A stretch of 64,000 bases of DNA, taken from NCBI GenBank assembly GCA_013399015.1, contig VWZX01005784.1, positions 603,750 through 667,749 on the forward strand, written 5' to 3'. Source of the stretch: Galbula dea (taxonomy: Eukaryota > Chordata > Aves > Piciformes > Galbulidae). The notes beneath the pieces are model-generated. The model searched no databases, had not been told where the DNA came from, and saw only the letters and a program-made list of their open reading frames with translations. The translations under genes were made by a program, and so were the position numbers. Each line of letters starts with the position of its first letter. Position 1 is the first letter of the stretch. Shown piece after piece: positions 9,001-17,600 of the stretch.

Positions 9001-10613
9001 GCTGCTGGGGGCAGAGGAGGAGAACAAGAGGCTAAAGGCAGAGCTGGCAGAGATGAGAGCCCGGCAGCGCCTGGAGCTGGACAGGGTAGTGCAGGAGAAG
9101 GACCAGGAGCTGGAGGAGGTTCACAGGAGGTGAGGCTGCGCTGGGCCGGGCTCAGAGCAGGGGCTGTGGGTACAGAGCTGGCCCAGGGTGTGTTGCAGGA
9201 GCATGTCTGCAGTGGTGCATCCTCAGGTATGGCTTCCAGTCCTGTCAGGGCAAAATAGGCAGCAGAGTCTCACCCCAGCTGGCTGCCTGCTCAGCCACTG
9301 TGAACCCTCTGGCCCTTCTGACTTCTGCTCAGTGTCATCCTGTCCCCAGGGTTGCTCCCTTGCATGCCTGGAGGGCACAACTGTCTGGATGAGAAGCTGG
9401 AGTGCAGCTCCAGCTGTGGCTCCTCTCTGGGAGGGCCAGTGCAAGCCAGCCAGGCTCATGCTCAGCTCCTGGAGGGCTCTGCCCTGGGTAACACTGATAC
9501 CTGTGATTGCAGATTTGCCTCTCCAGAGGGACCAGGCAGCTGATTCCCCTCCGTGAGCGTTGTGCTGCTGGGTCAGGGCGTAGCCAGCGAGGTCAAGGGC
9601 AGCTGAGATCATGCCCAAAACTCACTGGGGCCCCAGGCTGTTGGCTGCAGTGAGCAGGTGCTGTGCCATGGGGCTCAGCTCCATCCTGCACTCGTGCAAT
9701 GTGGAGGTGGTGCTGGGAGCCAGGCTCAGTGTCAAGCAGCAGTTCAAGGCTTCCTTTTCCCGAGTCTATGGGGGAGGTATTTGCAAGTGAAAGGAGACTC
9801 GGAAGTGCATCATCTTGTCTGCGTGGGGCAGAGCCGTCCCCTCCCATCTGTGTCTGCACAGAGCTGCTCACCGCGGCTGGAGGGACAGGCTGCTGCAGGA
9901 GCACATGGAGCTCCCTGACCTTGCCACTTGCTGGGAGAGGCAGGGTCAGACCTTGAGTAGGAGGTACTGAGGATCCCCTTTCTGCCTCCATCCTTCACGT
10001 ACAGCCTGGCAAAGGCTGCAATGCAGGCAGGTGCTCTGAGAGCTGTGGGGAAGAATCCAGCCATGAGGCAGCAACGTGGGCTTGGAGAAATAGTAAGAAA
10101 CTTTCAATCCCCTCCCTGTGGTCCTGTTAATTAATTAAGCCCTGTGAAGCTAATGTCCCCTTCTTCATACAGATGACTTGGTCAGACTGCAGAACACTCA
10201 CAAAGGGAATAAAGCCACTTCTAGCCCAGAGCTGCTGCTCTTTGGGTGGAGGGAGAGGGGCTGTGCTCCCCCCTGCTGCTGAAATCTCCCTCCAGGAGCC
10301 TGAGGCCAGCCAGGGATGAAGTCCTCAGCCCTGCTTTGGGGCTGGGATCCTCATCCTCTCTGTGTCCATCTGCTCAGGGTGAAGATGGCCGTGGCGAGGA
10401 AGGAGGAGAGTGTGAGCAGCCTCCGGAGGCAGTATGAAGTGAGTGAGGGGGTTCAGGTGTCCCCCCTGCCGTGTCCCTGGGGCTGGGACTCTGCTCTGGA
10501 GCACAGCCAGCCCTCCCCTCTCCTGTGCTCTCTTGCAGGCAGCCGTGCAGAGAGCTGAGCACCTGGAAGCCCTCCTGGAGCAACAGCGGAAGCAGCTGCT
10601 GGCCACCAAATGA
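1..10613 (+). CDS. CEP131: CEP131 (AZI1), C-terminal ~725 residues, 17 coding exons, 5' part outside window
   Basis: CEP131 is a centriolar-satellite and centrosome protein needed for cilium formation and satellite traffic. Spliced exons are 1-90, 209-282, 398-580, 1239-1430, 1574-1711, 2557-2682, 2783-2899, 6173-6275, 6570-6771, 7675-7782, 7908-8025, 8210-8284, 8373-8515, 8658-8835, 8933-9129, 10378-10438 and 10539-10613. All join in frame at GT-AG sites. The product matches my memory of human CEP131 from its ANNTG segment to the C terminus, including SLTADNLEKFGKL, KLQSIISFLDEMEKS, EKCEAVVAELKQ and GLEPEIQKLIA. From about exon 5 on it is almost pure Glu/Lys/Arg/Gln-rich coiled coil with no catalytic domain. 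The first ~360 residues, including the IQ-like region, lie left of the window. The neighbour downstream is AATK, as in mammals. Exon limits were chosen by frame and homology; the first exon is the least certain. Confidence 0.93.
209..282 (+). CDS. CEP131: CEP131 exon, low-complexity linker
   Basis: Preceded by CCCTGCAG and followed by GTGGGT. It takes phase 1 from the previous exon and ends in phase 0. It encodes EPEGGGHTDAGSRPSQGP and then RAEDKPQ, a poorly conserved Gly/Pro/Ser linker at the position of the human SSPEPQQPPEDRTQ stretch. The phase fit on both sides supports it. Confidence 0.65.
398..580 (+). CDS. CEP131: CEP131 exon with LSELLDTLRLLEEEPELLP motif
   Basis: A 61-codon exon, phase 0 at both ends. 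It carries VTLSELLDTLRLLEEEPELL and then KKDRYAWVDG, matching the human segment LEELLHTLQLLEKEP...GRYAW. Acceptor CTGCCAG ends at 397; donor GTGAGC starts at 581. Confidence 0.85.
709..810 (+). repeat. 20-22-bp minisatellite in CEP131 intron
   Basis: Five units beginning GGAGGCAGTG at 710, 732, 753, 773 and 793, with G-run lengths that vary between units. Confidence 0.9.
818..976 (-). mobile_element. CR1 LINE fragment (3' end)
   Basis: Minus-strand CR1 3' end: the plus strand reads ATGGAATCCTTTGGGTTGGA and ends CCACTGCCCTGGGCAG. It is a short, 5'-truncated, somewhat diverged copy. It abuts the minisatellite. Confidence 0.9.
1239..1430 (+). CDS. CEP131: CEP131 exon with SLTADNLEKFGKL
   Basis: Acceptor CCCAGCAG, donor GTGAGA, phase 0-0. 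The conserved blocks SLTADNLEKFGKL and LSEAKLQSIISFLDEMEKSE are near-identical to human. The 3' third (PRSAASATQRE) is divergent, so an earlier donor at 1412 cannot be excluded. Confidence 0.9.
1574..1711 (+). CDS. CEP131: CEP131 exon, start of long coiled coil
   Basis: A 46-codon exon after GTGGTGGCAG, ending before GTATGA, phase 0-0. It contains ATEVTSSIMRLKLEVEEKKR and TISLLQTAL. This aligns with human EVSTSVMRLKLEVEEKKQAMLLLQRAL. Confidence 0.93.
2107..2386 (-). mobile_element. CR1 LINE fragment
   Basis: Reverse-oriented CR1 3' part, with the terminal ATTCTATGG-type end at 2120 and the GGAACAAGTGATGGGAGAAG segment at the other end. It lies in a CEP131 intron, antisense to the gene. Confidence 0.93.
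2557..2682 (+). CDS. CEP131: CEP131 coiled-coil exon
   Basis: A 42-codon exon after TTTCAAAAG, with donor GTAATC. It encodes QQRELTVQHVKQTEKELGHQ and later EAAIQRHLTFIDQ, matching human RRVKETEKAL...ATIQRHLAFIDQ. Phase 0-0. Confidence 0.94.
2783..2899 (+). CDS. CEP131: CEP131 coiled-coil exon (LIEEKKVLSEKCEAVVAELK)
   Basis: A 39-codon exon, acceptor CTGCCCAG, donor GTGAGG, phase 0-0. LIEEKKVLSEKCEAVVAELK is nearly invariant between this sequence and human CEP131. Confidence 0.95.
3618..4227 (+). mobile_element. CR1 LINE fragment (~0.6 kb)
   Basis: Sense orientation. It includes the ORF2 C-terminal code (VLECVQRRAVELGKGLEHKC, EEQLRELGLFSLEKRRLRGD), broken by a stop at 3977, and the 3' end GATTCTGTGATTCTATT. 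The 5' truncation point is uncertain. Confidence 0.93.
5709..5726 (+). repeat. (TCTG)n microsatellite
   Basis: Four TCTG units in a CEP131 intron; a shorter sibling lies at 30171-30186 in an AATK intron. Confidence 0.85.
6173..6275 (+). CDS. CEP131: CEP131 exon (EIKKMKELMSATEKIRREKW)
   Basis: Acceptor CTTCCAACAG, donor GTGCAG, phase 0 to 1. EIKKMKELMSATEKIRREKW and then MDEKTKKIKEITVK match human EIKKLKELMSATEKARREKW closely. Confidence 0.96.
6570..6771 (+). CDS. CEP131: CEP131 exon (GLEPEIQKLIAKHKQ)
   Basis: Phase 1 to 2. It encodes GLEPEIQKLIAKHKQDIRKL, LHEAELLQSDERAAQR and an acidic/basic coiled coil ending RERERAWQR. Acceptor CTGCCCCAG, donor GTGTGT. Confidence 0.96.
6772..7674 (+). other. 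CEP131 intron with CR1 copy
   Basis: About 70% of this 903-bp intron is the CR1 copy at 6866-7502. The remainder shows nothing recognisable. Confidence 0.8.
6866..7502 (+). mobile_element. CR1 LINE fragment with open ORF2 C terminus
   Basis: Sense orientation, ~640 bp. The frame is open from upstream of the element to 7414. It reads DIEVLKCVQRRAMKLVKGPG, EEQLRDLGLVSLEKGRLRGD and the terminal GGVVLRAMG, the C-terminal end of the CR1 reverse-transcriptase ORF. It looks the youngest copy here. Confidence 0.95.
7675..7782 (+). CDS. CEP131: CEP131 coiled-coil exon (RRRLYAEVAEEKERL)
   Basis: Phase 2 to 2, with TCTGCAG before and GTGAGA after. It encodes CEQQLEQEEQALQQQRRRLY and AEVAEEKERLSQQAAR, matching human LEQEQWALQQQRQRLYSEVAEE. 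Confidence 0.95.
7908..8025 (+). CDS. CEP131: CEP131 coiled-coil exon (QRAEVEELRQQLE)
   Basis: Phase 2 to 0, acceptor TGGGCAG, donor GTCTTT. It encodes QRAEVEELRQQLEASSSAVT and ends KEEQERRHQ. The donor is weak at +3 to +5, but frame and homology fix it. Confidence 0.93.
8210..8284 (+). CDS. CEP131: CEP131 coiled-coil exon (25 codons)
   Basis: A short exon, phase 0-0, acceptor CTCCACAG, donor GTGACA. It encodes AEVKLLKERMEMEKQAWEAN, then YMKKE, matching human MELNTLKQQLELERQAWEA. Confidence 0.9.
8373..8515 (+). CDS. CEP131: CEP131 exon (EAWLLSRERELQEELRKERD)
   Basis: Phase 0 to 2. It carries EAWLLSRERELQEELRKERD and KEIELVIERLEADM, then SSAKEECERAAENR. All are strongly conserved with human. 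Acceptor TGTCCCCAG, donor GTGTGG. Confidence 0.96.
8658..8835 (+). CDS. CEP131: CEP131 exon (RIKRIRDKYELELQELE)
   Basis: Phase 2 to 0, acceptor CTCCTGTAG, donor GTGGGT. It encodes RIKRIRDKYELELQELERSE, RKLQERCNELKGRLAELEGE and a tail to EEIQK. Matches human RIKRLRDKYEAELSELEQSERKLQERC. Confidence 0.96.
8933..9129 (+). CDS. CEP131: CEP131 exon (SVAEVIRQEFAERL)
   Basis: Phase 0 to 2, acceptor CTGCTGCAG, donor GTGAGG. It encodes QERSSVAEVIRQEFAERLLG and ends DQELEEVHRR, at the human ...ELEEVHRR junction. Confidence 0.95.
9130..10377 (+). other. CEP131 penultimate intron region, no feature seen
   Basis: A 1.25-kb intron. It has no repeat that I can name and no frame resembling CEP131. Confidence 0.75.
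10378..10438 (+). CDS. CEP131: CEP131 penultimate exon
   Basis: Phase 2 to 0, acceptor CTGCTCAG, donor GTGAGT. It encodes RVKMAVARKEESVSSLRRQY and E, matching human RVKTALARKEEAVSSLRTQHE. Confidence 0.95.
10539..10613 (+). CDS. CEP131: CEP131 last coding exon and stop
   Basis: Encodes AAVQRAEHLEALLEQQRKQL and LATK, then TGA at 10611-10613. Human ends AAVKRADHLEELLEQHRRP..., so length and end agree. Confidence 0.95.
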   Translation, partial: AAVQRAEHLEALLEQQRKQLLATK

Positions 10614-10835
10614 GCACCAGCAGCACCACCCCCCTGCTGTGCAGGGCTGAGGGTGCTCTGGGGTACCTGGGGCACCAGACATCTGGAGCTTGGGTCAGGT
10701 TCTACCATGTCTCCCTCCACCCTTGTTTTTCATAGCCTGGTCTCAGTGCAATGGCATGGGCCCTGCTGGGACACTTGGCAGCCTCTGGGTGTTCAGTGGT
10801 TGTGTTTTAACAATAAATCTGGTTTTGAACTAAAA
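10614..10835 (+). other. CEP131: CEP131 3'UTR
   Basis: A short (~220 nt) 3'UTR running from the stop codon to just past the AATAAA at 10812. The right limit is inferred from the usual 15-25-nt spacing to the cleavage site. Confidence 0.7.
10812..10817 (+). terminator. CEP131: CEP131 poly(A) signal AATAAA
   Basis: Canonical AATAAA about 200 nt after the CEP131 stop codon, the only such hexamer in the downstream flank. Confidence 0.8.
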
Positions 10836-13800
10836 GAGAGAAAATCAGACTTGATATAATGGAGAAATGTTTCATGCTGGGGGTGGTGAGAGCCTGGCCC
10901 AGGTTGCCCAGAGAGGTGGGAGATGTCCCACCCCTGGAACCATCCCAGGTTAAGTAGGACAGGGCTCTGAGCAACCTGCTCTAGTTGCAGATGTTCCTGC
11001 TCATTACAGGGGAGTTTAACTAGATGACCTGTAAAGGTCTCTTCCACCCCTAAACATTATGAGATTTTGAGGTCTAGGGCTGAGGACTTCCTGCTCCTGC
11101 CAGCCAGGGAGGGGCGAGTGGAGGTGGAAGCTGTACCCCAGCAGCTCAGGCTCACAGCTGCTGGCTCTGACAGTGCCCAGCTCCCCATTTCACTTGTCTC
11201 CTAAAATGAAATATCCTGGATGACGTGGGGAGGCAGGGCTGGGGCAGGATGTGACCCTGCAGCCTCTGCTACCTGCAGATTTCTCAGCACCTCATGACAG
11301 TGATGGGAAATGCCTAGGCTGGGACAGTAGCATCTGTTTCCTCTCGGGGTGGAGCCTTCAGCCACTCTTCTACAGCCTTTTCCCTCTGAGGAGGCTGGGG
11401 CTCAGTGTGGGGGGTGAGCAGATATCTGCTTATCCAGGGTGTCTCCATTCATCCTGGGATGTTTCCCATCCTGGGGCTTTCCTCCACCCCATGGCAGTGC
11501 TGCCAGTGCCCCCTTCTTCCTGAGGAGACCTTGCCATCATGTGGAGCTGCAAGGTGAGTGGCAGAGGGACCCGTGGTCACCCCAGGAAGCTGTGGAGAAG
11601 CTCAGCTGCTTCCAGGCACTGGCATTTCTCCTGGTGTGGACTCCCAGCAGCAGGTTCCTGGGGGAATGCAGTCCCAAGGCAGCCATGGATGCCATCAGAC
11701 CGTGATTGCCCTTTATCCTTGCCTGTGCCTTGACACTCTGCCTGTGTGTCTGGTTGTTCCTGCCCTGGGGTGCTGCTGGCTGGGGCAGAGCTGCTCCTCT
11801 TGGCTCCTTGAACAAGCAGCAAGGCTGGGGAGGAGCATGCAGCCCAGGAAAGGTTGGGCACTGTGCTCGTTGTTCCTGGTTTTGCTTTTCTACTGCCGTT
11901 TCCTGAGCACTGCTTCCGTCCTCTGCCCCGTCACAGCCTCTGCTTGGAGCACCCAGAGCCCTCTGCCAGCATCTCCTGCTTCAGGACCAGCACAGCTCCA
12001 GCTGGGTGCTGCTGTGGTTAAATTGATTTATCACACGAAATCTGGCATGGGAGGAGGAGCAGGGGATCAGCTCCCTCCCTGCCTGCCTCGGGGGCTTGTC
12101 GCCTGTGCCCCGTGGGATGGCAGCACCCTGTGCCCCATCGGGCATCACCAGCTGTGAGGTGAGCAACTCTGCATGGTCCTGTGGGTGCCCTGTGTGCCCA
12201 GCCCTGCCCCTGCAGCCTCCTGGGAAGGGCTCAACCCTCCCCTGGGGCTCGATCCTCGTCATCTTCCCAGCCCTGCCCCTCCCTGGCATCGTCAAAGCTA
12301 ATTTCTAGGCCAGTGCCCGGTTCAGGCATGAATAAATCAGCTGCGTTGCATAACGGGGATGCAGATTCTCACCGGCTCCCTTCCTGTGCCCTGCTGCTCT
12401 GCCAGCCCTGGACACCCAGCACCTCCCTGCACCCCAGGGGTCCCCTGGAACCGGGGCTGTTGGCCACGGGCCACAAGCTCTGTCCCTGTCCCTGCTGGCC
12501 AGCGGCACAGCAGACAGCAAAGGTGTCGGTGGCAGCGTGGCCGTCGCTCTGCCCAAGATCCCCCGTTAAGGAGCCCCTTTGCCCCTCCCTGAGACCAGAG
12601 GCGATGAACGGAGCCTGTTGGCCACCAGCGAGCCCAAAGGAAGGAGGTCAGGAGCACAGGGTGCTTTTGGCAGCTGCTGGGCAGAGATGGCAGCTCAATC
12701 TGGTGTCTGCCCCCGTGGGGATTAGCTGTGGCCCCAGACAAATCAGCTGGGAAGCTGGAGCAAGTTGGCAGGATCTGTGTGGGGTAATCTCCCCTGCTAA
12801 TTGGGGCAAGCGTGCTGCTCTCTGCCCGAGGCTTGGCTGGTGCCACATTGTGTCTGGGGCTCTGCTCATGGTGGGACCATCCCCACCGCAGTCCTGAGCT
12901 CAGGTGGGGCCAAGGGGATCCTTGCTGGGGCTTTTGGCCTTAATTCTGCTTTGGCATCTTCTCTTTCACAGAAAACTGCAATGAACCAGGGCAAAAGGAG
13001 GGTGGTGAGCAGCTGGGGGCTCGGGATGGGCCCAAGGGTGAGAGGTTTGAGAGACCCTCACACACCTCAACCCTGCTCCTAGCCATGTTAGGTGGAGCTG
13101 CTGGGGCTGTCACCTGGGCAAGGAGGGTGCCCAAGCATTAGGTCTAAGCTGAGCTATGGGGTCCTGAGTCTCCCCAAGGAGGTCAGTACAGCCAGGCTGG
13201 GCAGGTGCATGCAGTCATTCCTAGGGACTTAGGCTGCTTGGATGGATGCAGATGCTACTGCAACTCTGAGAGAGCCCAAATGCCTCCCTGGGGTGCGGGG
13301 GCACCATGCTGGGACAGTGCTGGGTTTGATTGGTTGCTTTGAGGCCTGAGAAAGTGTAGGGCAGAGCTTGGTCCCAGGCTGCGCTGGGTGTAGGGATGTG
13401 ACCTTTTGCACACGTCAGGGGTACATGGGACCAGGGATCCGGGGGTGACTGGCAAGGACTATAGGAGTCAGTGGAGATACCTGTGGGCTGCACCCTGGCC
13501 AGGGTGCACTGAAAGCAAAATGAGGTTTGGGAATCACTGGTCTTATGCTACCCCTTGCAGAAGGACCTCGGGGTTGGAGCTGCTCCAGAGCAGGGAAGTG
13601 CAGAGGCTGGGGAGCAGCAAGCTGGCTGCAGCTGATGGGAGCATGTTTGTTCTCCCAGCACTCTGTAATTTTTCCAGCCCTGTATCTATTTGCAGCAGCA
13701 TGACATGTGCTGCGTGGGGTTCTTTGCAAGCTTGAAGTCTTGTGAAAAATTAATCGTGTACGCAAAATTTGGCTTTAAATATTAAAAAGCAAGTGTGGGG

Positions 13801-14340
13801 AAGCGTGAGCCCCGTGCCAGGGGCTGAGCCCTGGGTGAGAAGGGATGATGTCCCATAGTGATGGGGGCTCATGGGCATGAGATCATCCCACCATGACCCC
13901 AAAGGGAAGTCCCATCTGGGTCCTGGCTGCTCTCCAGGCTAGGTAGTCTTAGTGACTGGCTGCACCCACAGCTTTGCGAGGGGGCTGGTGGGGAGCTGCT
14001 GCTGGCTGTAGGTGAAGCCATGAGCTGTTCCCTGCTGGGAGGGTAGCTCTGTTCAGCTTTTAGGGTGTCTCGTGCTTGGGGGCACAGTTCCACGTGCTGG
14101 AGTTTTGGCTTCTAGCACACAAGGTCAAGCTGTGCAGCTCCCCAGTGCTGTAGCCCCCCAGCCCCATGGGACCTCAAGCTGGGTCTCCCATCTCAGGGTG
14201 GGCCCAGGGGCTGTGTGGGCAGAGATTTGAGGGGGGGGGGTGAGGTGCCCAGCCAAGGTGTGAGGTCAGAACTATGGGGTATGGAGCTGACGGGGGCATG
14301 AGGGGATGGCTGGGGGCAGAACCACTCATCTTGGTCCCCA
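10836..14340. other. CEP131-AATK intergenic region
   Basis: No convincing gene on either strand. It contains a CR1 copy at the left end. Several short AT-rich islands stand out of the GC-rich background: 12005-12060, 12290-12370, 12715-12850 and 13735-13800. They contain TAAT-type homeodomain cores and could be AATK enhancers. Confidence 0.7.
10861..11070 (+). mobile_element. CR1 LINE fragment, second subfamily
   Basis: Sense copy of the subfamily carrying GAGAGGTGGGAGATGTCCCA and GAGCAACCTGCTCTAGTTGC. It lies just past the CEP131 poly(A) site. Confidence 0.9.
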
Positions 14341-14650
14341 TCCCCGGTGCCCATCCCTGGCTTTCTATCCCGGGTCCCGAGCAACCTGCGGTGCCTGCTG
14401 CAGCTCAGCACCGAAGCAGCTCTGTGAAGCCGAGGGACGGCTGCTCCTCGGGGCATCCCGGTCCAGCTTCTCAGAGGCATCCTAGCCCCGCTCCCGGGAC
14501 AGGGGTGTCCCGGCGGGTCCCGTTCGCCCCTGACCGGACCGTGCGGGGGCGGCGGCTGCGGCACGTCCCGGGGGAACGGCTGCAGGTCCCNCCATGTCGG
14601 CTGCTTTCCTCAGCCCCAGCCTCGCCTTCAGCTCCCACTTCGACCCCGGT
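14340..14650 (+). promoter_or_regulatory. AATK: AATK CpG-rich promoter and 5'UTR
   Basis: CpG density rises sharply from about 14340. A GC box (GGGGGCGG) lies near 14547 and the AATK start codon at 14594. There is no TATA box, which fits a CpG-island promoter. The transcription start cannot be placed. CpG-rich sequence continues past exon 1 to about 15.6 kb. Confidence 0.6.
14594..14648 (+). CDS. AATK: AATK coding exon 1
   Basis: Starts MSAAFLSPSLAFSSHFDP and leaves one base before the GTAAGT donor at 14649. Human AATK starts MSSSFFNPSFAFSSHFDP, so the ATG is well supported. The base at -3 (14591) is an unresolved N. Confidence 0.93.
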
Positions 14651-17600
14651 AAGTGCCGCAGCCCCGAAACCGACCGTGACCCGTATACCGCCCCCCCACT
14701 CCCTCTCGCCCCTTTCCGCAGACCCATTCCCGGTACAGGGCAGCCCCCCGTGATCTGACACCCTGATACCCTCTCGGCTCCGGCTCAGCCCCGCAGCAAG
14801 TGCCCGCGGTGCTGTGCCGGTACGCGAAGCCGAGCCGGTGCACCGAGACAAGACGGTGCCTCATGCCGTTCCGGTGCACCGAGCCGAGCCGAACCGTGCC
14901 GGTGCCTCATGCCGCACCGTGAGCGCAGCATCTCATCGCCACCAAAAGCCACTCGATGCTCTCCCGTTTGCCCGCTCTGACATCCCGGTGCGGCGGTGGG
15001 GTCCCGGTGCCGCAGTCCGGTGGCGTTTTGTTCCCTGGTGCTGGAGCGCGTAGAGGAATCCCGGGGTCTGCGCTGGCTCTGAAGGCATCTCTGGGATGGA
15101 AATGGAATAATAACAGCAGGAATGATGGTGATGGTGAGAGGGAGGAAGATGGTGCCGGGGGCTGAGACCCGACTGCCTTGTCTGCGGGCTGGGGGCTGCC
15201 GGTGGACCCTTGGGCTGGGGGAGTCGGTGAGGTGCCGGGGGATGGGAGTGAGGGGTTTTGGGGGTCAGGCTGTTATGTAAGGTGCCATGTTTCGGCCGTG
15301 GCCGCGTCGCAGCTGCAGGAAGATGCTGCAGACGCGGGAGCGGAGCAGGGGCTGGCTTTTGTGCGTGCGTGTTTTGGGGCTGCTGCAGCAGCAGCCTCCC
15401 TCTCTCCTCTGCCTTTCTGCTCCTTGGCTGGCAAACGCCAGCAGCCGCCTCTGGACCCTTGTCCTTCCCGGTGTGGGGATCGCACCCGCGCACGGCATCG
15501 GGAATCCCTCGTGCCCGCGGATCAGCCGCCAAGGTGGGAAGCCCTGGCGAGGCGCGGGTGCGTCCGGTGAGGCTGGCAGCGCGCTCGCCACTGGCCCTTT
15601 GTTTACCAAAACGCATGGCAGGGTCTGGCAGCCAAGCTCTAGCACCTCTCCCATCGCCTCCTCCATCAGAGCTCTGGAGGTGAAGCGTTGCCGGTGCTGG
15701 ATGCGGTGTCAGCCGAGGCTCTGGCTGTCGGTGCTGGACTCCTGCATCCCTCCCAGCTGGGTCCCTGGTCTCCTTCCATCCGGAGCCCTGGGGCTGGCAG
15801 CTGTGGATGATCTGAATCCGTAGAGGGATTTAAACACGAACCATGCCAGGACTAACCAAACCGTGGCCCTGTTGCCAAAGACTGTTCCCAGCCTGCTTGG
15901 TATTGATTTCTGCTCAGGAGGAAACCTCTTTATTTGCATGTAAAATGCAGCAGCGCTGGGAACGGAGCTGTGTTTACTGTCCTCAGCTGCCAGTGGGATT
16001 TTTCTCTGGGTTTTCCATGTTTGCCATGATAATCCTGTCAACCTGGGCACTGGCAGAGCATGTCTGATTTAAAAACCCTTCTGCAAGGAGATTTCCATTG
16101 CTGCCCATCACCGTGCTGCTGCACGCCCGGGCCCAGGGCTCAGCCACTGCCGTAGGGCTGCCACCCACTGTTCCCGCCAAGGAGAAGGGTTAAAGGGGGG
16201 AACAAACCCTATTCTCTGTTGTTGTTGGCTTTGTTGATTCTGTCTGTTTGGCAGCACCTCCTGCCTTTGTGCCATCCAACCTGGTTTCCATGGGGTTTGC
16301 TTGTGCCCGCGTGCAAGAGGAGGAAGCACTTTGCGGGGCTAGGTGGCACCACAGCCAGGGGATGGTGTGGGCTTGGGGGCTCTGCCTCTGCCTCTGCTGA
16401 GGGGAGCAGAGCCACTCCCGGTCCCATGTCCCTGCATTCCCTGGGGAGGGATGGTGGGAAGCTGCAATGCCCTGGGCTGAGCCAGTAGAAGGGAATGGTG
16501 ACAGTGGTTTCACCTGGGTGTGCCAAAGGGATGTGTGGAGTGCAGCAGCCCATGCTCAGCCTCAGCTTGTGTTTTTAGTAAGGCTACTTGGCTCGACCAT
16601 AAGCTATGTCCGTGGCAGGCTGTGCCAGCTAACCAGGCCAGTGTGGACCACTTGGGAATACACTTGCTCCCACCTCCAGGGGCTCCAGGAGGGGTCCCAG
16701 CCCAGTGGCCTCATGGTTCCCATCTTACTTCACCCATGTGTAGGCTGGACTCAGAGATGGTCCTGCAGGGTGCATGGAGCACCAGAGCCGCTGGCGGAGT
16801 ACGAGAGGCACTGCCACACCATCTGCCCCAAGTCTGGTGCCCAGATCCTCTGGGTTTCCTGTGGGAATTGGGTGCCCACTGCCTACCCTGGAAGCACCAT
16901 GACCTGTGGCAGCCTGGCTGAGTGGACGCTGCTTGGAGGCATTGGGCACAAGTGCTGTGTCCCCCGTGTCACCTGTGTGGGCAGTGCTTTGCTTTGGGGT
17001 CAACAGCAGCCCATCCTCTAGCTGTGAAGCCGATGGCAGCTGCTCAGGGATATCTCTGCAGAGGGAAAGGGCTGCTCCCCTTCTCTCCTTGCTGCCTGCC
17101 CCAGCTGCCTTCCCCATTCCCAGCCTGCCGTTGCCCATCTTAGCTCCAGGAGCATGTTTTGAAATGGTGATAAACGTCTGCTCTCCTCCACCTATTTCTT
17201 TTTTCCCTCCCTTTTTCTGTCCCAGCCCTTCTCCCTAACCTGTGGTGGCCATCGTGGTGTCACTGGCTGCCAGTGACTATGGTGTCACTGCTCCCCTGTC
17301 TGCCTGTGGGACCCTGCTCGGGCGGGGGGGGGCGCTGTCATGTGCCAGGGTCAGCTGCTGCTTAAGGTGCTGGGCAATGATGAGGGGTCGAGGCTGAGGG
17401 AGAGCAGGGTGTCCACTCCCAGCCCTGTGGTTTTCATTGGCATATGCTGTCACCTGCTGCCCCGGGCTATGCTGTGGCAATGGCTTGGCAAGTGCTGGTC
17501 CTGCACATCTGGCATCACTGTTCACTCCTAGCACAGGGATGGGAAAGGATTTCGGGGACCATGGTGGCAAAGACACCATAGCACCCAGAAGGAGCCCATC

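Noticed and set aside
10836..14340. A parvalbumin-like EF-hand gene (PVALEF), which I believe lies near this locus in human
   Set aside because: I looked for DxDxSG/DGRINYEEF-type EF loops on both strands and saw none. My memory of its exact human position is also uncertain.
14933..15616. 227-codon minus-strand open frame near the AATK promoter
   Set aside because: CpG-island sequence has few stops; the product has no family resemblance.
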